Source: Exophiala sp. HKRS030
Taxonomy: Eukaryota; Ascomycota; Eurotiomycetes; Chaetothyriales; Herpotrichiellaceae
Assembly (NCBI GenBank): GCA_023897205.1
Contig: JAHWDD010000001.1
Location: 1,674,001-1,738,000, forward strand
Direction: 5' to 3'
Length of the DNA: 64,000 nt
Shown here: piece by piece, positions 1-10,583 of the stretch
Position numbering within the stretch: the stretch's first letter is position 1
Layout: each line of letters starts with the position of its first letter
Notes under the pieces: generated by a model
Told to the model about the DNA's origin: nothing
The model's database searches: none
What the model saw: the letters and a program-made list of their open reading frames with translations, nothing else
Program-made: the position numbers and the translations under genes

Positions 1-3000
1 GGGGAACAATATCTTCGAACATCCCGCACGTCTCGCTGCCACCGTCTTCTCTCGCAGACCGCCTATCCTGAGCACTTTGCCGGTGACGGTCAGTTCACCG
101 GTCATGGCGAGCGCTGGGTCGACCTGTCTGTTCATTGCTAGGCTGAGCAGGGACGTAGCCATTGTGATACCGGCGGAGGGACCATCTTTCTGAACAGCAC
201 CCTCGGGACAATGCAGATGGATCTTGGCGTGGTCAAAGAAGAGGTTCTCGGGGAATTGGGTCGCCATGACGTGTTTAGCAAATGAGTACGCAATCGTCGT
301 TGACTCCTTCATGACTGGTTTCATATTGCCTGTTCGTTCGAGTCCAGGACGACTCGAGTGCGACAAGGCAGATTCGAGAATCGACTCGACATACAGTGCC
401 GCACCACCCATACTAGTCCAGGCCAGGCCCATAGCGACACCAGGTGGTGTCTTCTCATATAGACGGTCGGATGTGAAAACCGGTGGTCCGACATAGTCTT
501 TCAGGTTGTCTTTGGTGATGGTGACGTGTACTGACTCGGGTACTTTCAGTGCAACGCGGGGTTGCTCTGTCGTTTCTTTTTCGATATTCTCGGGAGTGTC
601 TTTAACATCGGTATCATCCTTCTTACTCTCTTCAAGGGCAGCTTTGCCTTCATCTGTGAGCGCTTCTGACTCTGGGAGTGCATCTTCACCCAAATCCTGG
701 ATGATTTTGAGTGCAGATTTGCGGTACACTTTCTCAATTTGCTTCTTGAGATTCCGCACTCCCGACTCGCGGCAATATTTGTTGATCAACTCTTCAATGG
801 CAGTTTCGTCAAGTTTAACGTCCACCTCCTTCAACCCAGAAAGCTCCTTCGCTTGCGGTGCGAGGTAACGATCCGCGATGGCCTTCTTCTCATCGGCAAC
901 GTAGCCGCTGAGCTCAATCAATTCCATACGGTCAAGTAGGGGACGAGGGATGGTATCCGTCATGTTGGCTGTGCAAACAAAGAGAACTTTGGAGAGGTCG
1001 ACCGGGACATCCATGTAATGATCCAAAAAGCTGGAGTTTTGTTCAGGGTCGAGCAATTCCAGCAGAGCAGATGATGGGTCTCCTTGGTGGCCGCGACCGA
1101 TCTTGTCGACTTCATCAATGAGGATCAGAGGATTTTCCGTTTGGCATTTCTTCAGAGCCTGAATAATTCTACCAGGCAAGGCACCCACATAAGTTCGACG
1201 ATGGCCTTTGATCTCAGCAACGTCAGTAAGACCGCCGACACTAAAGCGGTAGTACTGCCTGTTAAGAGCTCGCGCAATTGATTTTCCGATTGAGGTCTTG
1301 CCGACGCCAGGTGGTCCAACAAAGCACAAGATCTTGCCTTCGACAGTGCCACGAAGCTTGCCCACTGCAATGAATTCAAGAATCCGGTCCTTGACGTCCT
1401 TGAGTCCGTAATGATCTTCATCAAGTACAGTCATGGCGTTTTTGATACCAAAATTCTCGGCGCTTCTTTGCCCCCAAGGGATCTGAGTAATCCAATCAAG
1501 GTAATTTCTGGTGACATTGAACTCTGAAGCAGCAGGCTCGAGATGGGCCAGCTTGTTAAGCTCCTCTTCGAAAACTTTCTTGACAGCTTCTGGCATGGCA
1601 AGTTTTTGTGCCTTCTCCTTGAACTTCTCCACCAGTTTGTCTTTGCCATCAGATTCAATGCCTAGTTCTCGTCGAATACCCTTCATCTGCTCCATTAGCC
1701 AGTACTCCCTTTGCCTCTTTTGGATCTTGCTCTCCACGTCTTTCGTGATCTTGTTTTGTAGCTTGGCGTTCATGAGCTCCTTCTTCAGGACAACAAGTGC
1801 TTTGTGCAGGCGCTCTTCAACATTCATTGTCTGCAATACGTCCTGCAACTCGTCGATCTCGCCGGCGGAAACTGCAGCGGCAAAATCAGCCAGTTTCGCA
1901 GGCTCTTCGAGAACATTTCCTGCAGACTGAGACATGCTGAAGTCGGATATCTGATCTCTGAAAAGTTGATTCAGGGTAGCAACCTCTTTAAAGACGTTAA
2001 CAATCTCTGCTGTCAAAGCCTTGATGACATCGCTCTTCTTCTCGTAAGGTTGCTCGGTGAGATTCTCAACATTGACTAGAGACACAGGGAATTTTCGGAG
2101 GAATGCTGTTGGCTCATAGACACTCAGTTGTGTGGGTTGTTCTTTGTTGGGTTCCTCAAAGCTCGCCACCACATCACCTTTGCTTTCGGCAGCCTCAGAC
2201 TTCGGTTTACCCTCCTTGACTGGCTGGACTTCAACGGTTGACGGCCCTTGTTCTCCCGATGCTGATGGAGGTAGCAGAGCCGACATCTTGATCCGCCGAT
2301 GGGGATATAGCACAGCAGTCAAACTCTGATCATCTCCATGGACAGGAAAAGCACTTGTGATCTGGGCAAATACTCCGACGTCGTGGACATCGTCCATCTT
2401 TTCAATGATATCCTTATCCGCAGTGTCGTCCTTGAACAGAAACGCCCCCACATACGGCTGACCTCTTTTCATCATCTCGGTAATCGCAGCCACCACATTT
2501 GGATCCCTAATCGTAATGGCTTTGTAGAAACCAGGAAACAGAGGTCGTTTGGCTATGGGGATTGCCATAACTTGGGGGTATATCTCCGGAACAGTAGGCT
2601 TGGATATCTGGGTAGTCTTTCGTCCTCGCTTGCCGCCATCACCACCGCCCCCTGAGCTTTGCCCGCCTCCTGAGGACGATTCTCCAACATTTCCGCCGGC
2701 TGCGGGCTTCCCATCGCTGGATGATTGAGGTATAGGTTGAGGTTCAGAGGGCGATCTTTTCGACTCAGCACTGTCCTCGGTCCGCGGTGCTTCCTCCAAC
2801 TCGTTCTCTACCTTTTTTGATTTCGTCTCTGCGCCTTCTGGCTGAGGGGATGGTTCGTCCTCCGGAGGCTTGTCTTTTCGGCGGACTGGATGTGAGGAGA
2901 ACTCTCGTATTTGTAATCCTGGGCGGGCGTGCAGAAGAGATGATAATGATGGTCTTGGAGCGGTCGCGGAAGCGCCTAGTGCACTTCTCTGAAGAATTTG

Positions 3001-3078
3001 ACGTCTGCAGTCTCTACATATTGTGCGTTGGCCAGTCCGCAGAGCTGTACGCCATGCTACACCGTGGCCGCGGAGCAT
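1..3078 (-). CDS. pim1: Mitochondrial Lon protease homologue (partial, 3' end outside window)
   Basis: ATP-dependent serine protease of the mitochondrial matrix that degrades misfolded and oxidised proteins. One uninterrupted frame of 1026 codons runs from the ATG at 3076-3078 to the window edge. Seen: Arg-rich, acid-poor N-terminus (presequence), a Gly/Ser-rich linker, the Lon substrate-binding domain, Walker A GPPGVGKT at about residues 588-595, Walker B LILIDEVDK near 650, and the protease motif KDGPSAG with catalytic Ser968. The dyad Lys1011 lies in LREKTVAARRAG; the 43-residue spacing matches bacterial Lon. Roughly the last 90-100 residues lie outside the window. Transcribed divergently from mdj1 over a 430-bp shared promoter. 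The start is chosen because the next upstream sequence has no better Met and the protein then begins with a basic targeting stretch. Confidence 0.97.
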   Translation of the reverse strand, partial: MLRGHGVAWRTALRTGQRTICRDCRRQILQRSALGASATAPRPSLSSLLHARPGLQIREFSSHPVRRKDKPPEDEPSPQPEGAETKSKKVENELEEAPRTEDSAESKRSPSEPQPIPQSSSDGKPAAGGNVGESSSGGGQSSGGGGDGGKRGRKTTQISKPTVPEIYPQVMAIPIAKRPLFPGFYKAITIRDPNVVAAITEMMKRGQPYVGAFLFKDDTADKDIIEKMDDVHDVGVFAQITSAFPVHGDDQSLTAVLYPHRRIKMSALLPPSASGEQGPSTVEVQPVKEGKPKSEAAESKGDVVASFEEPNKEQPTQLSVYEPTAFLRKFPVSLVNVENLTEQPYEKKSDVIKALTAEIVNVFKEVATLNQLFRDQISDFSMSQSAGNVLEEPAKLADFAAAVSAGEIDELQDVLQTMNVEERLHKALVVLKKELMNAKLQNKITKDVESKIQKRQREYWLMEQMKGIRRELGIESDGKDKLVEKFKEKAQKLAMPEAVKKVFEEELNKLAHLEPAASEFNVTRNYLDWITQIPWGQRSAENFGIKNAMTVLDEDHYGLKDVKDRILEFIAVGKLRGTVEGKILCFVGPPGVGKTSIGKSIARALNRQYYRFSVGGLTDVAEIKGHRRTYVGALPGRIIQALKKCQTENPLILIDEVDKIGRGHQGDPSSALLELLDPEQNSSFLDHYMDVPVDLSKVLFVCTANMTDTIPRPLLDRMELIELSGYVADEKKAIADRYLAPQAKELSGLKEVDVKLDETAIEELINKYCRESGVRNLKKQIEKVYRKSALKIIQDLGEDALPESEALTDEGKAALEESKKDDTDVKDTPENIEKETTEQPRVALKVPESVHVTITKDNLKDYVGPPVFTSDRLYEKTPPGVAMGLAWTSMGGAALYVESILESALSHSSRPGLERTGNMKPVMKESTTIAYSFAKHVMATQFPENLFFDHAKIHLHCPEGAVQKDGPSAGITMATSLLSLAMNRQVDPALAMTGELTVTGKVLRIGGLREKTVAARRAGCSKILFP

Positions 3079-3508
3079 ACTCTGCGGCAAATGAGCGGTG
3101 CTGAGATAAGTGGAAAGAGCTTGCGGATGCAGATCAGCTCAATTCCTCGACAGGTCGTCCTGCTCTGAGCTGATGATATCGGAAGGTATGAGGACAGTGG
3201 CTCGAATGGATGAAGAGGAAATCAGGTCGTGCTGAGTGCTAGAGGACTCTCATACTCGTCCCAGGTGCCACTTGTATGCGTAATTGATCAGTATCTGCCC
3301 ATGAGAGGCGGCGTATACAAAAGAGGAAACTGCGCCGAGCAAAATTTCGGAGAGCCGCGAAAAGCGACGAGAATGTTCCCGATGCTCAACAGGAAAGCAT
3401 CTCCTCTGACGACTTGTTTTGATACCATTCATTTATACACTTTTGCTTGCCAATGATATCCGATTTCCGAACGTTAATACGAGTCTTGATCGAAACAACA
3501 CAATCCAG
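3079..3508. promoter_or_regulatory. Shared divergent promoter of Lon and Mdj1
   Basis: 430 bp separate the two divergent start codons. It contains no plausible gene. A heat-shock-element-like site lies at 3370-3384. Both flanking products are mitochondrial matrix quality-control proteins, so joint stress control is a reasonable inference. Confidence 0.75.
3370..3384. promoter_or_regulatory. Heat-shock-element-like site
   Basis: GAA at 3371-3373, TTC at 3376-3378 and GAT at 3381-3383, each separated by 2 bp: two perfect and one 2-of-3 nGAAn units in alternating orientation, the Hsf1 consensus architecture. It lies about 125 bp upstream of the mdj1 ATG and about 290 bp upstream of the Lon ATG. 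Sequence match only; binding is inferred. Confidence 0.5.
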
Positions 3509-5176
3509 ATGAGTGCGGCCAGTGCGGCCTGGGCCAACTCGGCTCCTCGATTACTCCGATCTTCTATACCATGCCCGCAACCAAGTGCAAGTCTCACACG
3601 CAAAGCCCAGACAAGGGCATTCTACAACACAGCAATACCTAAGAGACCTTCATCACGCCTCCCTCCGTGCTCCCGTTCTTCGAGATGTCCGTCGACAAAC
3701 GTACGACTCTTTTCCACTACCTCGGCATTTCAAGCGACGAAAGATCCCTACGCTACGCTCGGAGTCGGGAAGAGTGCCAGTGCATCAGAGATCAAGAAAG
3801 CCTACTACGCTATGGCTAAAAAGTATCATCCTGACACGAACAAGGATCCCGGCGCAAAGGAGAAGTTCACAGATGCTCAATCAGCCTATGAGCTGTTGAA
3901 TGATCCCCAGAAGAAAGCTGCTTATGATCAGTTTGGAGCAGCAGCTTTCGACCAAGGCGCTGGTTTTGATCCTAGTGCCGGAGGCGGACATCCTTTCGGA
4001 GGCGCTGCTGGAGGAAATCCCTTCGCCGGTTTTGGTGGAGGGTTCGGGGCCGAGTTCAACTTTGAAGACCTCTTTGGTGCCTTTACTGGAGGTAGTCGTC
4101 GTGGCCGAAGAGGAAGATCACCTTTCCAAGAAGAAATATTACAGGGTGACAACATTGAAGTCCAAACCAATATATCGTTCATGGACGCTGCGAAGGGTGT
4201 AACGAAGAATATCACCATTACGCCTCTTGTTGAATGCGGCACATGTAAAGGCAACGGAATGAAAAAAGGTTCCCAGAAACAACAATGCAAATCATGTAAT
4301 GGCACGGGTACTCGGGTACATGTGATGCAACAAGGGTTTCATATGTCGAGTACGTGCTCTACGTGCGGAGGAAGCGGAGTTACCATTCCAAGGGGTTCAG
4401 AGTGCGATACTTGTGCTGGCAATGGAGTAATACGACAAAGGAAGACTGTTCAAGTCGACATTCCAGGAGGAGTTGAAGATGGAATGAGACTTCGCGTTTC
4501 TGGAGAGGGCGATGCGGCCCCAACAGGTACGGCTGTGGGAGCAAATGTTCGAAGCGTACGCGGAGATCTCTACGTCTTCATTCGTGTAGCACCAGATGCA
4601 AGGTTCAGCCGGAATGGAGCGGACGTGCTCTATACTGCTGCAATACCTCTTACTACCGCTCTGCTTGGTGGTGAAGTCACGGTCCCGACGTTAGAGGGAG
4701 AGGTGAAGGTAAAGATCGCAACTGGAACTGGCACTGGTGACAGGATAACACTGCCTGGCAAGGGTATGAAGCGCCTAGGTGGGCGGCGGGATGCTTCAGG
4801 TGATTTGAGGGTCGAGTTCAAGGTCAACATGCCCAGATACCTTTCTGCCAACCAGCGAACTCTTTTGGAGATGCTGGCAGATGAGATGGGCGACAAGACC
4901 GCAAAGAGGATTATGAACATCGACTCCTTAAAGAAGTAAGTTTGTTGTTACTCGGTCGTGGAAAATGCTTACCATCTGTGCAGGGAAACATCCTCAGACT
5001 CCAACTCGAAGCCATCAAACAAAGCTGCAGATCACAAGAACGAGGGATTTCTCAAATCTGCATGGCATAGACTGACCCATCAACATGACAACCTGGAACC
5101 CGAAGAGAAAGGCTCTCAGGGCAAGACAGACTCGAAAGACGATGACGAGCCAAAGAAGGCCTCAGGATCTGGCTAA
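3509..5176 (+). CDS. mdj1: Mitochondrial DnaJ (Hsp40) co-chaperone Mdj1
   Basis: Matrix J-protein that stimulates mitochondrial Hsp70 in folding and hands substrates to Lon. Exons 3509-4935 and 4984-5176; the 48-nt intron has GTAAGT and CAG ends and a CTTAC branch-like site. 539 residues. Seen: basic Ser/Arg-rich presequence (about 1-75), J domain with HPD at 107-109, Gly/Phe-rich linker, four CxxCxGxG-type zinc-finger repeats, the DnaJ C-terminal substrate domain, and a short hydrophilic tail after FLKSAWHRL that is encoded by exon 2. Without splicing the frame stops one codon after the donor, so exon 2 adds the last 64 residues. The ATG at 3509 is preferred over upstream possibilities because it begins directly with the presequence. 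Head-to-head with Lon. Confidence 0.95.
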
Positions 5177-5796
5177 CCTCCTGCTTCCTTCGCGATCCAC
5201 CATTTCTCAATCATCTTGATTCATACTTCATAGCGACGGCGACAACGAGGACCTCCAGGGATTGTACGTCATCTATAGCGGATTTTCTCAACCGTGGCAC
5301 TTGGGTTGTCCATGTGTGCCTTTGGTAGTTGAAGTTTTCGAAAATGTATATGTATTGTTGACCTTGATTATTAAGAGGACAGAATACCCTTCAACTCAGT
5401 GTACAATTACATACTAAATGAAAGCTAAAAGCACCACAATATATATAAATATAAATATAACCATAACTATACAATGGTAGAACCACCTTGGTAGATAATT
5501 GCAGTTGTGGAAATACTCTGTTGTTTACTTTCCTGATGTATTGGAGACGATACTCCGTATACGATCTTGACTCGCTTCTCGCTATTACGCTTCATCTCAT
5601 CCAATCCCCCACTCTGCCATCATTGTCACTCTCATCACTCGACTTTGGCGGCTACCTGCGATTCTGTCAGGCTTCAACATTATTCCTTTAACCATGGTTC
5701 CCCTTGCCATCTAACATTCGAAGTTCGTGTCGCGTATTGCGCCTCCCGGTCGAACTCCCAACTCACCACATAATCTTGCGGATCTCTACCGTCAAA
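5177..5796. other. mdj1-bro1 intergenic spacer
   Basis: No gene recognised. The first part is the mdj1 3' region. An AT-rich stretch of repeated ATATA units lies at about 5440-5475, and the last 200 bp are CT-rich, as expected of the bro1 promoter and leader. Confidence 0.6.
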
Positions 5797-8700
5797 ATGG
5801 TGCAGGCGCCCATGTTATCGTGTCCGCTCAAACAGACACAAGAGATAGACTGGGTCGCACCTCTGAAGAATTATATCCGTACCTCCTACGGCGATGACCC
5901 CGAGAAATACTCTGAAGAGACGGCGACCCTTAATAGGCTCAGGCAGGACATGAGAGGAGCAGGCAACGACTCGGCGTCGGGAAGAGACCTGCTCTACAGA
6001 TATTACGGACAACTCGAGCTGTTAGACCTGCGTTTTCCAGTTGACGAGAACCATATCAAGATTTCTTTCACCTGGTACGATGCCTTTACGCACTCCACGA
6101 CCTCCCAATACTCGCTTGCCTTTGAGAAGGCCTCCGTCATTTTCAATATATCGGCTGTTCTATCTTGCCATGCAGCATCGCAAAATCGATCAGAGGACAA
6201 AGACCTGAAGACTGCCTACCACTCATTTCAAGCGTCGGCCGGCATGTTTACCTATATCAACGAGAATTTCCTGCATGCGCCGTCTACTGACCTCAATCGG
6301 GATACTGTCAAGACACTGATAAACATCATGTTGGGTCAAGCCCAGGAAGTCTTCTTGGAGAAACAGATTCGAGATGCAAAAAAGCCAGCACTATTAGCAA
6401 AGCTTGCTGCACAGGCTCAGTTCCTGTTCAGCCAGGCCAAGGAAGCCCTCGAAGCAGAAAGTGTTCGCGGAGTATTTGATTATACCTGGTTGAAGTTCAT
6501 CCAGATCAAGGCTCTACATCTGTCTTCCTTGGCCGAGTACTACCAGGCACTGACAGAAGATGAGACTAATCTCCACGGCTCCGCGATTGCTCGATTACAA
6601 CTCGCCGAGAAATCGAGCAAGCAGGCTCTTTCCTACGCTAAGGCTTTCCCTTCAACCCCTTCATCGTCATCGCAACTGGGTGCAGATGCCGCCACGACGC
6701 TGCAAGGGATCACTCGAAGACAGTTGGAGACGGTGCAAGAAAAGTTAACATCCCTAGTCAAAGACAACGATTTCATTTACCACCAGACAGTCCCGGCAGA
6801 AGCTTCACTGTCACCCGTCACGAAAGTCCCGGCAGCTAAAGCAATTCCCCTCTCAGAACTGTATCAGGGACAAGATATCCAAAGAATCATTGGGCCAGAC
6901 CTTTTTCAGAAAATCGTGCCCATATCGGTAACCGAGTCGGCCAGCATGTACGATGAAGAAAAGGCGAAGTTGATACGATCAGAAGCCGAAAAGGTCGAGC
7001 AAGCAAATGGTGAAATGGCCGCAAGCTTGGATTATCTCAAGCTTCCGGACAGCTTAAATATACTGAAAGGCGGGTTGGATCAAGAAATGGGAATTGACAA
7101 AGAATTTGAACGCTGGTGTCAAGATATTTCGCAACAGCAGCCTTTTAGCAGTGCTTTTGAGCAACTCCAGAGAGACAAGCAATTGGTTTTGGACAGTCTT
7201 TCCAAGAGCACGAAACAGCTGGACATGGAGGAGAGTGTCTGCGAGAAAATGAGGTCGAAGTACGGAGCCGACTGGACACAGCAGCCCAGTTCCAGATTGA
7301 CCTCTACACTAAGAGCCGATATCAGGAGTTACCGCGACACAATTGATGAGGCCGGAACCAGTGACTCGCAATTGTTTGCCACTGCTCGACAGTATGAGGG
7401 CGATTTCGAAGAGATGAGAAGAGCGACAGAGCAGGGTGAAGTCGACGTTCTCTACCAGCAAGCCTTGATAAAAGCCGGGAGTTCATCCAAGGGCAAAGGC
7501 AGAGAACCCCAGGAAGGTTCCCTGCTTGATGAGGATTACGGTGAAGGCGGTCCTTCGGTGGCAGAACAGATTGCGAAGGTGGAAGATCTTCTACGAAAAC
7601 TCAGCCTGGTAAAGCGTGAGAGAATGCAGGTTCTGAAAGATCTCAAAGAGAAGGTCCACACGGACGATATCTCAAACGTTCTCATTCTGAACAAGAAAGC
7701 GATAGCCAACCAGGAGACTCAGCTTTTCCAGGCTGAATTGGAAAAGTTCCGTTCTCACCAAAACCGGCTGATATCAACTGTACACAAGCAATCGTCTCTG
7801 CTGAAGGATCTGACGAAGAGCTATGGTGATCTCTTGCAGGACAAGAGAGTTCGCTCAGATCAGCAGAAATACGATTCAATACAAAAGAGCAGGAACAGCG
7901 TCCTTAGCAGATACCGAAGGGTTTTCAATGCTCATGAGGATCTCACACAAGGCCTTTTGCGGGCTCAAGGCTTCTACAAGGAGATGAAGGAAAGTGTCGA
8001 CAGTCTGGAGAAGAACGTCGAATCCTTCGTCAGCAATAGAAGAGCCGAAGGGGCCCAATTACTTCACCAGATTGAGCAAACCAAGAACAGTTCTGCCAGT
8101 GGTCAGGCTGCTGCCGAACAAAGACGGATGCAAGAGCTGATGAACAGGTTGTCGATGGAGCCAAAGTCGTCTTCTCCATCACAGATAGAAGCTCCTGCGC
8201 TCCCTCCAATGCCGACTTTGAACGCATCCAGGTCGCCAGCGGCCATCTCTCCATCATATCCCACTCCTAATGCAGACCCTCGCTTTACCATCCCACCTCG
8301 ACATTCACCTGCGCCCGTTGTGCCCAACGGCTATTCAAGTCAACCTCAGCAACCGGCTCAACCTGCGAATGCATCACCAATTGACGCGCAACATGCCTTT
8401 GCCCAAGGAGCTGCTACACCTCTTTCGACTGGATATAACCCGATGGCGTATCCTGAGCGGTCAACTACCTCGTCTATGGGCCAACACCCTCCGACCCAGC
8501 AATCATATGGCTACTCACCAGTGACTTCTCCCCCCGTGGCTTCGACAAACGCATATTTCCCTCCTCAATCACAGCATGCTCCGCCGCAATCCCACACTCC
8601 TATCCAGACGATGAATTTCAACGCTCCAGGCGGACACCAATACTCGCAGCATCCCCAATTTAACTATCCACCTCAACCAAACGCACAAGGTGTTCCCTAC

Positions 8701-9012
8701 CAGTCCCCTTCGCCACACTCTCAAATGCCTCAATCACAACCACAATATCAAAACTATCAACCTTCGCCATACAACATGCCACAAAATTATGTTCCTCCAC
8801 CACCGCCACCGGGACCGCCTGGTGGAGGCTCGAGCACTCAATATCCTCCCAACCCAACGGGCGTATGGCCTAGCGGACCCGGAGGTTACGCAAGCTACCC
8901 ACAGCCCAACCGATACCCGCAACAAGCGCCACCACAAGGTCATCAGCCACCGCAAGGTCAGGGCGGAAGTCAAGAGCAAGATCCTTGGGCAGGATTAAGT
9001 GCTTGGAAATAA
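5797..9012 (+). CDS. bro1: BRO1-domain vacuolar sorting protein (Bro1/ALIX family)
   Basis: Class E vacuolar sorting factor that binds ESCRT-III (Snf7) on endosomes and recruits the ubiquitin hydrolase Doa4 for multivesicular-body sorting. Single exon, 1071 residues. Seen: N-terminal BRO1 domain (about residues 5-400) with the conserved blocks LLYRYYGQLELLDLRFP and FEKASVIFNISAVLS, a coiled-coil ALIX V-like region (about 420-800), and a Pro/Gln/Tyr-rich low-complexity tail (about 800-1071) with a polyproline run. The ATG at 5797 has a good context (AAAATGG). The frame is open for 31 codons further upstream, but that extension is not family-like. The N-terminus and the long Pro-rich tail favour Bro1 over the paralogue PalA/Rim20. 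Confidence 0.93.
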   Translation: MVQAPMLSCPLKQTQEIDWVAPLKNYIRTSYGDDPEKYSEETATLNRLRQDMRGAGNDSASGRDLLYRYYGQLELLDLRFPVDENHIKISFTWYDAFTHSTTSQYSLAFEKASVIFNISAVLSCHAASQNRSEDKDLKTAYHSFQASAGMFTYINENFLHAPSTDLNRDTVKTLINIMLGQAQEVFLEKQIRDAKKPALLAKLAAQAQFLFSQAKEALEAESVRGVFDYTWLKFIQIKALHLSSLAEYYQALTEDETNLHGSAIARLQLAEKSSKQALSYAKAFPSTPSSSSQLGADAATTLQGITRRQLETVQEKLTSLVKDNDFIYHQTVPAEASLSPVTKVPAAKAIPLSELYQGQDIQRIIGPDLFQKIVPISVTESASMYDEEKAKLIRSEAEKVEQANGEMAASLDYLKLPDSLNILKGGLDQEMGIDKEFERWCQDISQQQPFSSAFEQLQRDKQLVLDSLSKSTKQLDMEESVCEKMRSKYGADWTQQPSSRLTSTLRADIRSYRDTIDEAGTSDSQLFATARQYEGDFEEMRRATEQGEVDVLYQQALIKAGSSSKGKGREPQEGSLLDEDYGEGGPSVAEQIAKVEDLLRKLSLVKRERMQVLKDLKEKVHTDDISNVLILNKKAIANQETQLFQAELEKFRSHQNRLISTVHKQSSLLKDLTKSYGDLLQDKRVRSDQQKYDSIQKSRNSVLSRYRRVFNAHEDLTQGLLRAQGFYKEMKESVDSLEKNVESFVSNRRAEGAQLLHQIEQTKNSSASGQAAAEQRRMQELMNRLSMEPKSSSPSQIEAPALPPMPTLNASRSPAAISPSYPTPNADPRFTIPPRHSPAPVVPNGYSSQPQQPAQPANASPIDAQHAFAQGAATPLSTGYNPMAYPERSTTSSMGQHPPTQQSYGYSPVTSPPVASTNAYFPPQSQHAPPQSHTPIQTMNFNAPGGHQYSQHPQFNYPPQPNAQGVPYQSPSPHSQMPQSQPQYQNYQPSPYNMPQNYVPPPPPPGPPGGGSSTQYPPNPTGVWPSGPGGYASYPQPNRYPQQAPPQGHQPPQGQGGSQEQDPWAGLSAWK

Positions 9013-10583
9013 CATGCGCGGGAGTCGGCGATTGGAAGATGAGGCATACAAGCTGGCCGGTCTTTGTTAGTTTATGAAGATGGAGCGTATGAAGCAATGT
9101 TTGAACAGACAGCGAATGATGACTCTATTCCTGAAGGTTTTTAGAACTTTGTCGTGATGTGATTTCAGTTTAACTTGTGTTGTCGTTTAGAAATCTGACT
9201 TTACATTTTCATTGGTACTAACTTAGCTGTGGTGCTTGGGAGCGTTGATATTCGTCAAATGTGTTATGTATTCATGGATGATTACACATCACCTACCAAC
9301 ATGCGTTATTCATCGACGATTTATCAGGGTCGAAGAAGCTGTGGGCGGCCAATGATGATTGCTCTACCCAATTGAGTCGATGATGATGTGAACCATCTAT
9401 GGGGACATGTACCGACGAGAATGTACGAAATTTTACGACGGAGAAGCCGTGATGACAAGACAATGCATAAAGTAAGAAGTTGATTGGGGTAATTCTGTGA
9501 CGGAATGAGAGTGATGGCATGTGGCGACGACGACGATGATATACAAAGGGCAACGGGTGTGGCATTGAGTATAGAAGGAATATCGATAGGGTTAACATGA
9601 GAGACAGACCCGGTGTCAATGGCAGGGTAGACTGGGAAATAAGCATAATACCTTTTCCAGGTAGGTGATAGTGACGATGTGGGGAGGGGGAAGACGGCAA
9701 CATAGGTGGACGACGAGGAGTACCGACGGCGACGATGATCTATATCGACGACAATAAGTGGGTACTGACAGTAAACACAAGATCGACGACGACATGTTTA
9801 GAACGAAATTAGATATCGACGGTGATATCTGGCGGTGACAGCATACCCGACGACGACATACTAATGGTGATGTGTGTTGATGATGAGCTATCGACGACGA
9901 GCTAGTGACGATGACTTGTCGACAATGAGCTACATCGATGACCAGGTGTACTACCTATAAGATACACCAACGATGTTATAGGTATACAACGCCAACAACA
10001 CCAACCTTTTCTTCTCCAAGGTCTTGCACAAGGCAAAAAGACAATGATGAAAAGAAGGTTCTCATCAAGATGAGAAGAGTTCAACAAAAAATTGCTGGAT
10101 CAGTGAGCTTGCCAACAATGCCTCTCAGAGACAATCTGTGGCCTTTCGCAACCAAGGCTACTTGTCCACAGACACTCCTATCGCGACACTGTTGACGAAG
10201 ACACAAAGAACCAGGGACCCTGGGGGCCTCTTGTCGGTGACCGAAGTCACCCTCAACACAGCACACACACACACACAACACCGTCATACTCCTAGACTCT
10301 GTGGCTGCAAAAACAGCCATCCTGCACCAAAAAATATCAGACTGAGAGAACAACAGCACAAGAACTTGCCAGACGCCCAACGCCCTGATCCAACGCCCTT
10401 TCCGAACCCCCAAATGAACACGAGAACCAACAAACAAGCAAGCGCCCCTACAACCGCCCGTCCAACGACATCACCCAAACACACATCGACAACGACACAC
10501 CTCGGGGGCGACCAGCATCCTTGAACCCACACCTGAAGACAGCCCACCCCCCATCGCAACTGCCGGTGAGTACAAGCGAATCC
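9013..10583. other. Long spacer rich in GACGA/GATGA trinucleotide motifs
   Basis: 1.57 kb with no supportable gene; the small open frames are low-complexity and lack family features. About 9380-9940 is crowded with CGACGA, GACGATGA and related words without being a perfect repeat. A short CA repeat lies at 10261-10277. The region may include the bro1 3' UTR or a non-coding transcript, but nothing seen here shows that. Confidence 0.5.
10261..10277. repeat. CA dinucleotide microsatellite
   Basis: Perfect alternating C/A run of about 16 bp in non-coding sequence. Confidence 0.85.

Noticed and set aside
9380..9940. GACGA-rich sequence as a satellite or transposon remnant
   Set aside because: The motifs are enriched but have no fixed period, no terminal repeats and no coding remnant.
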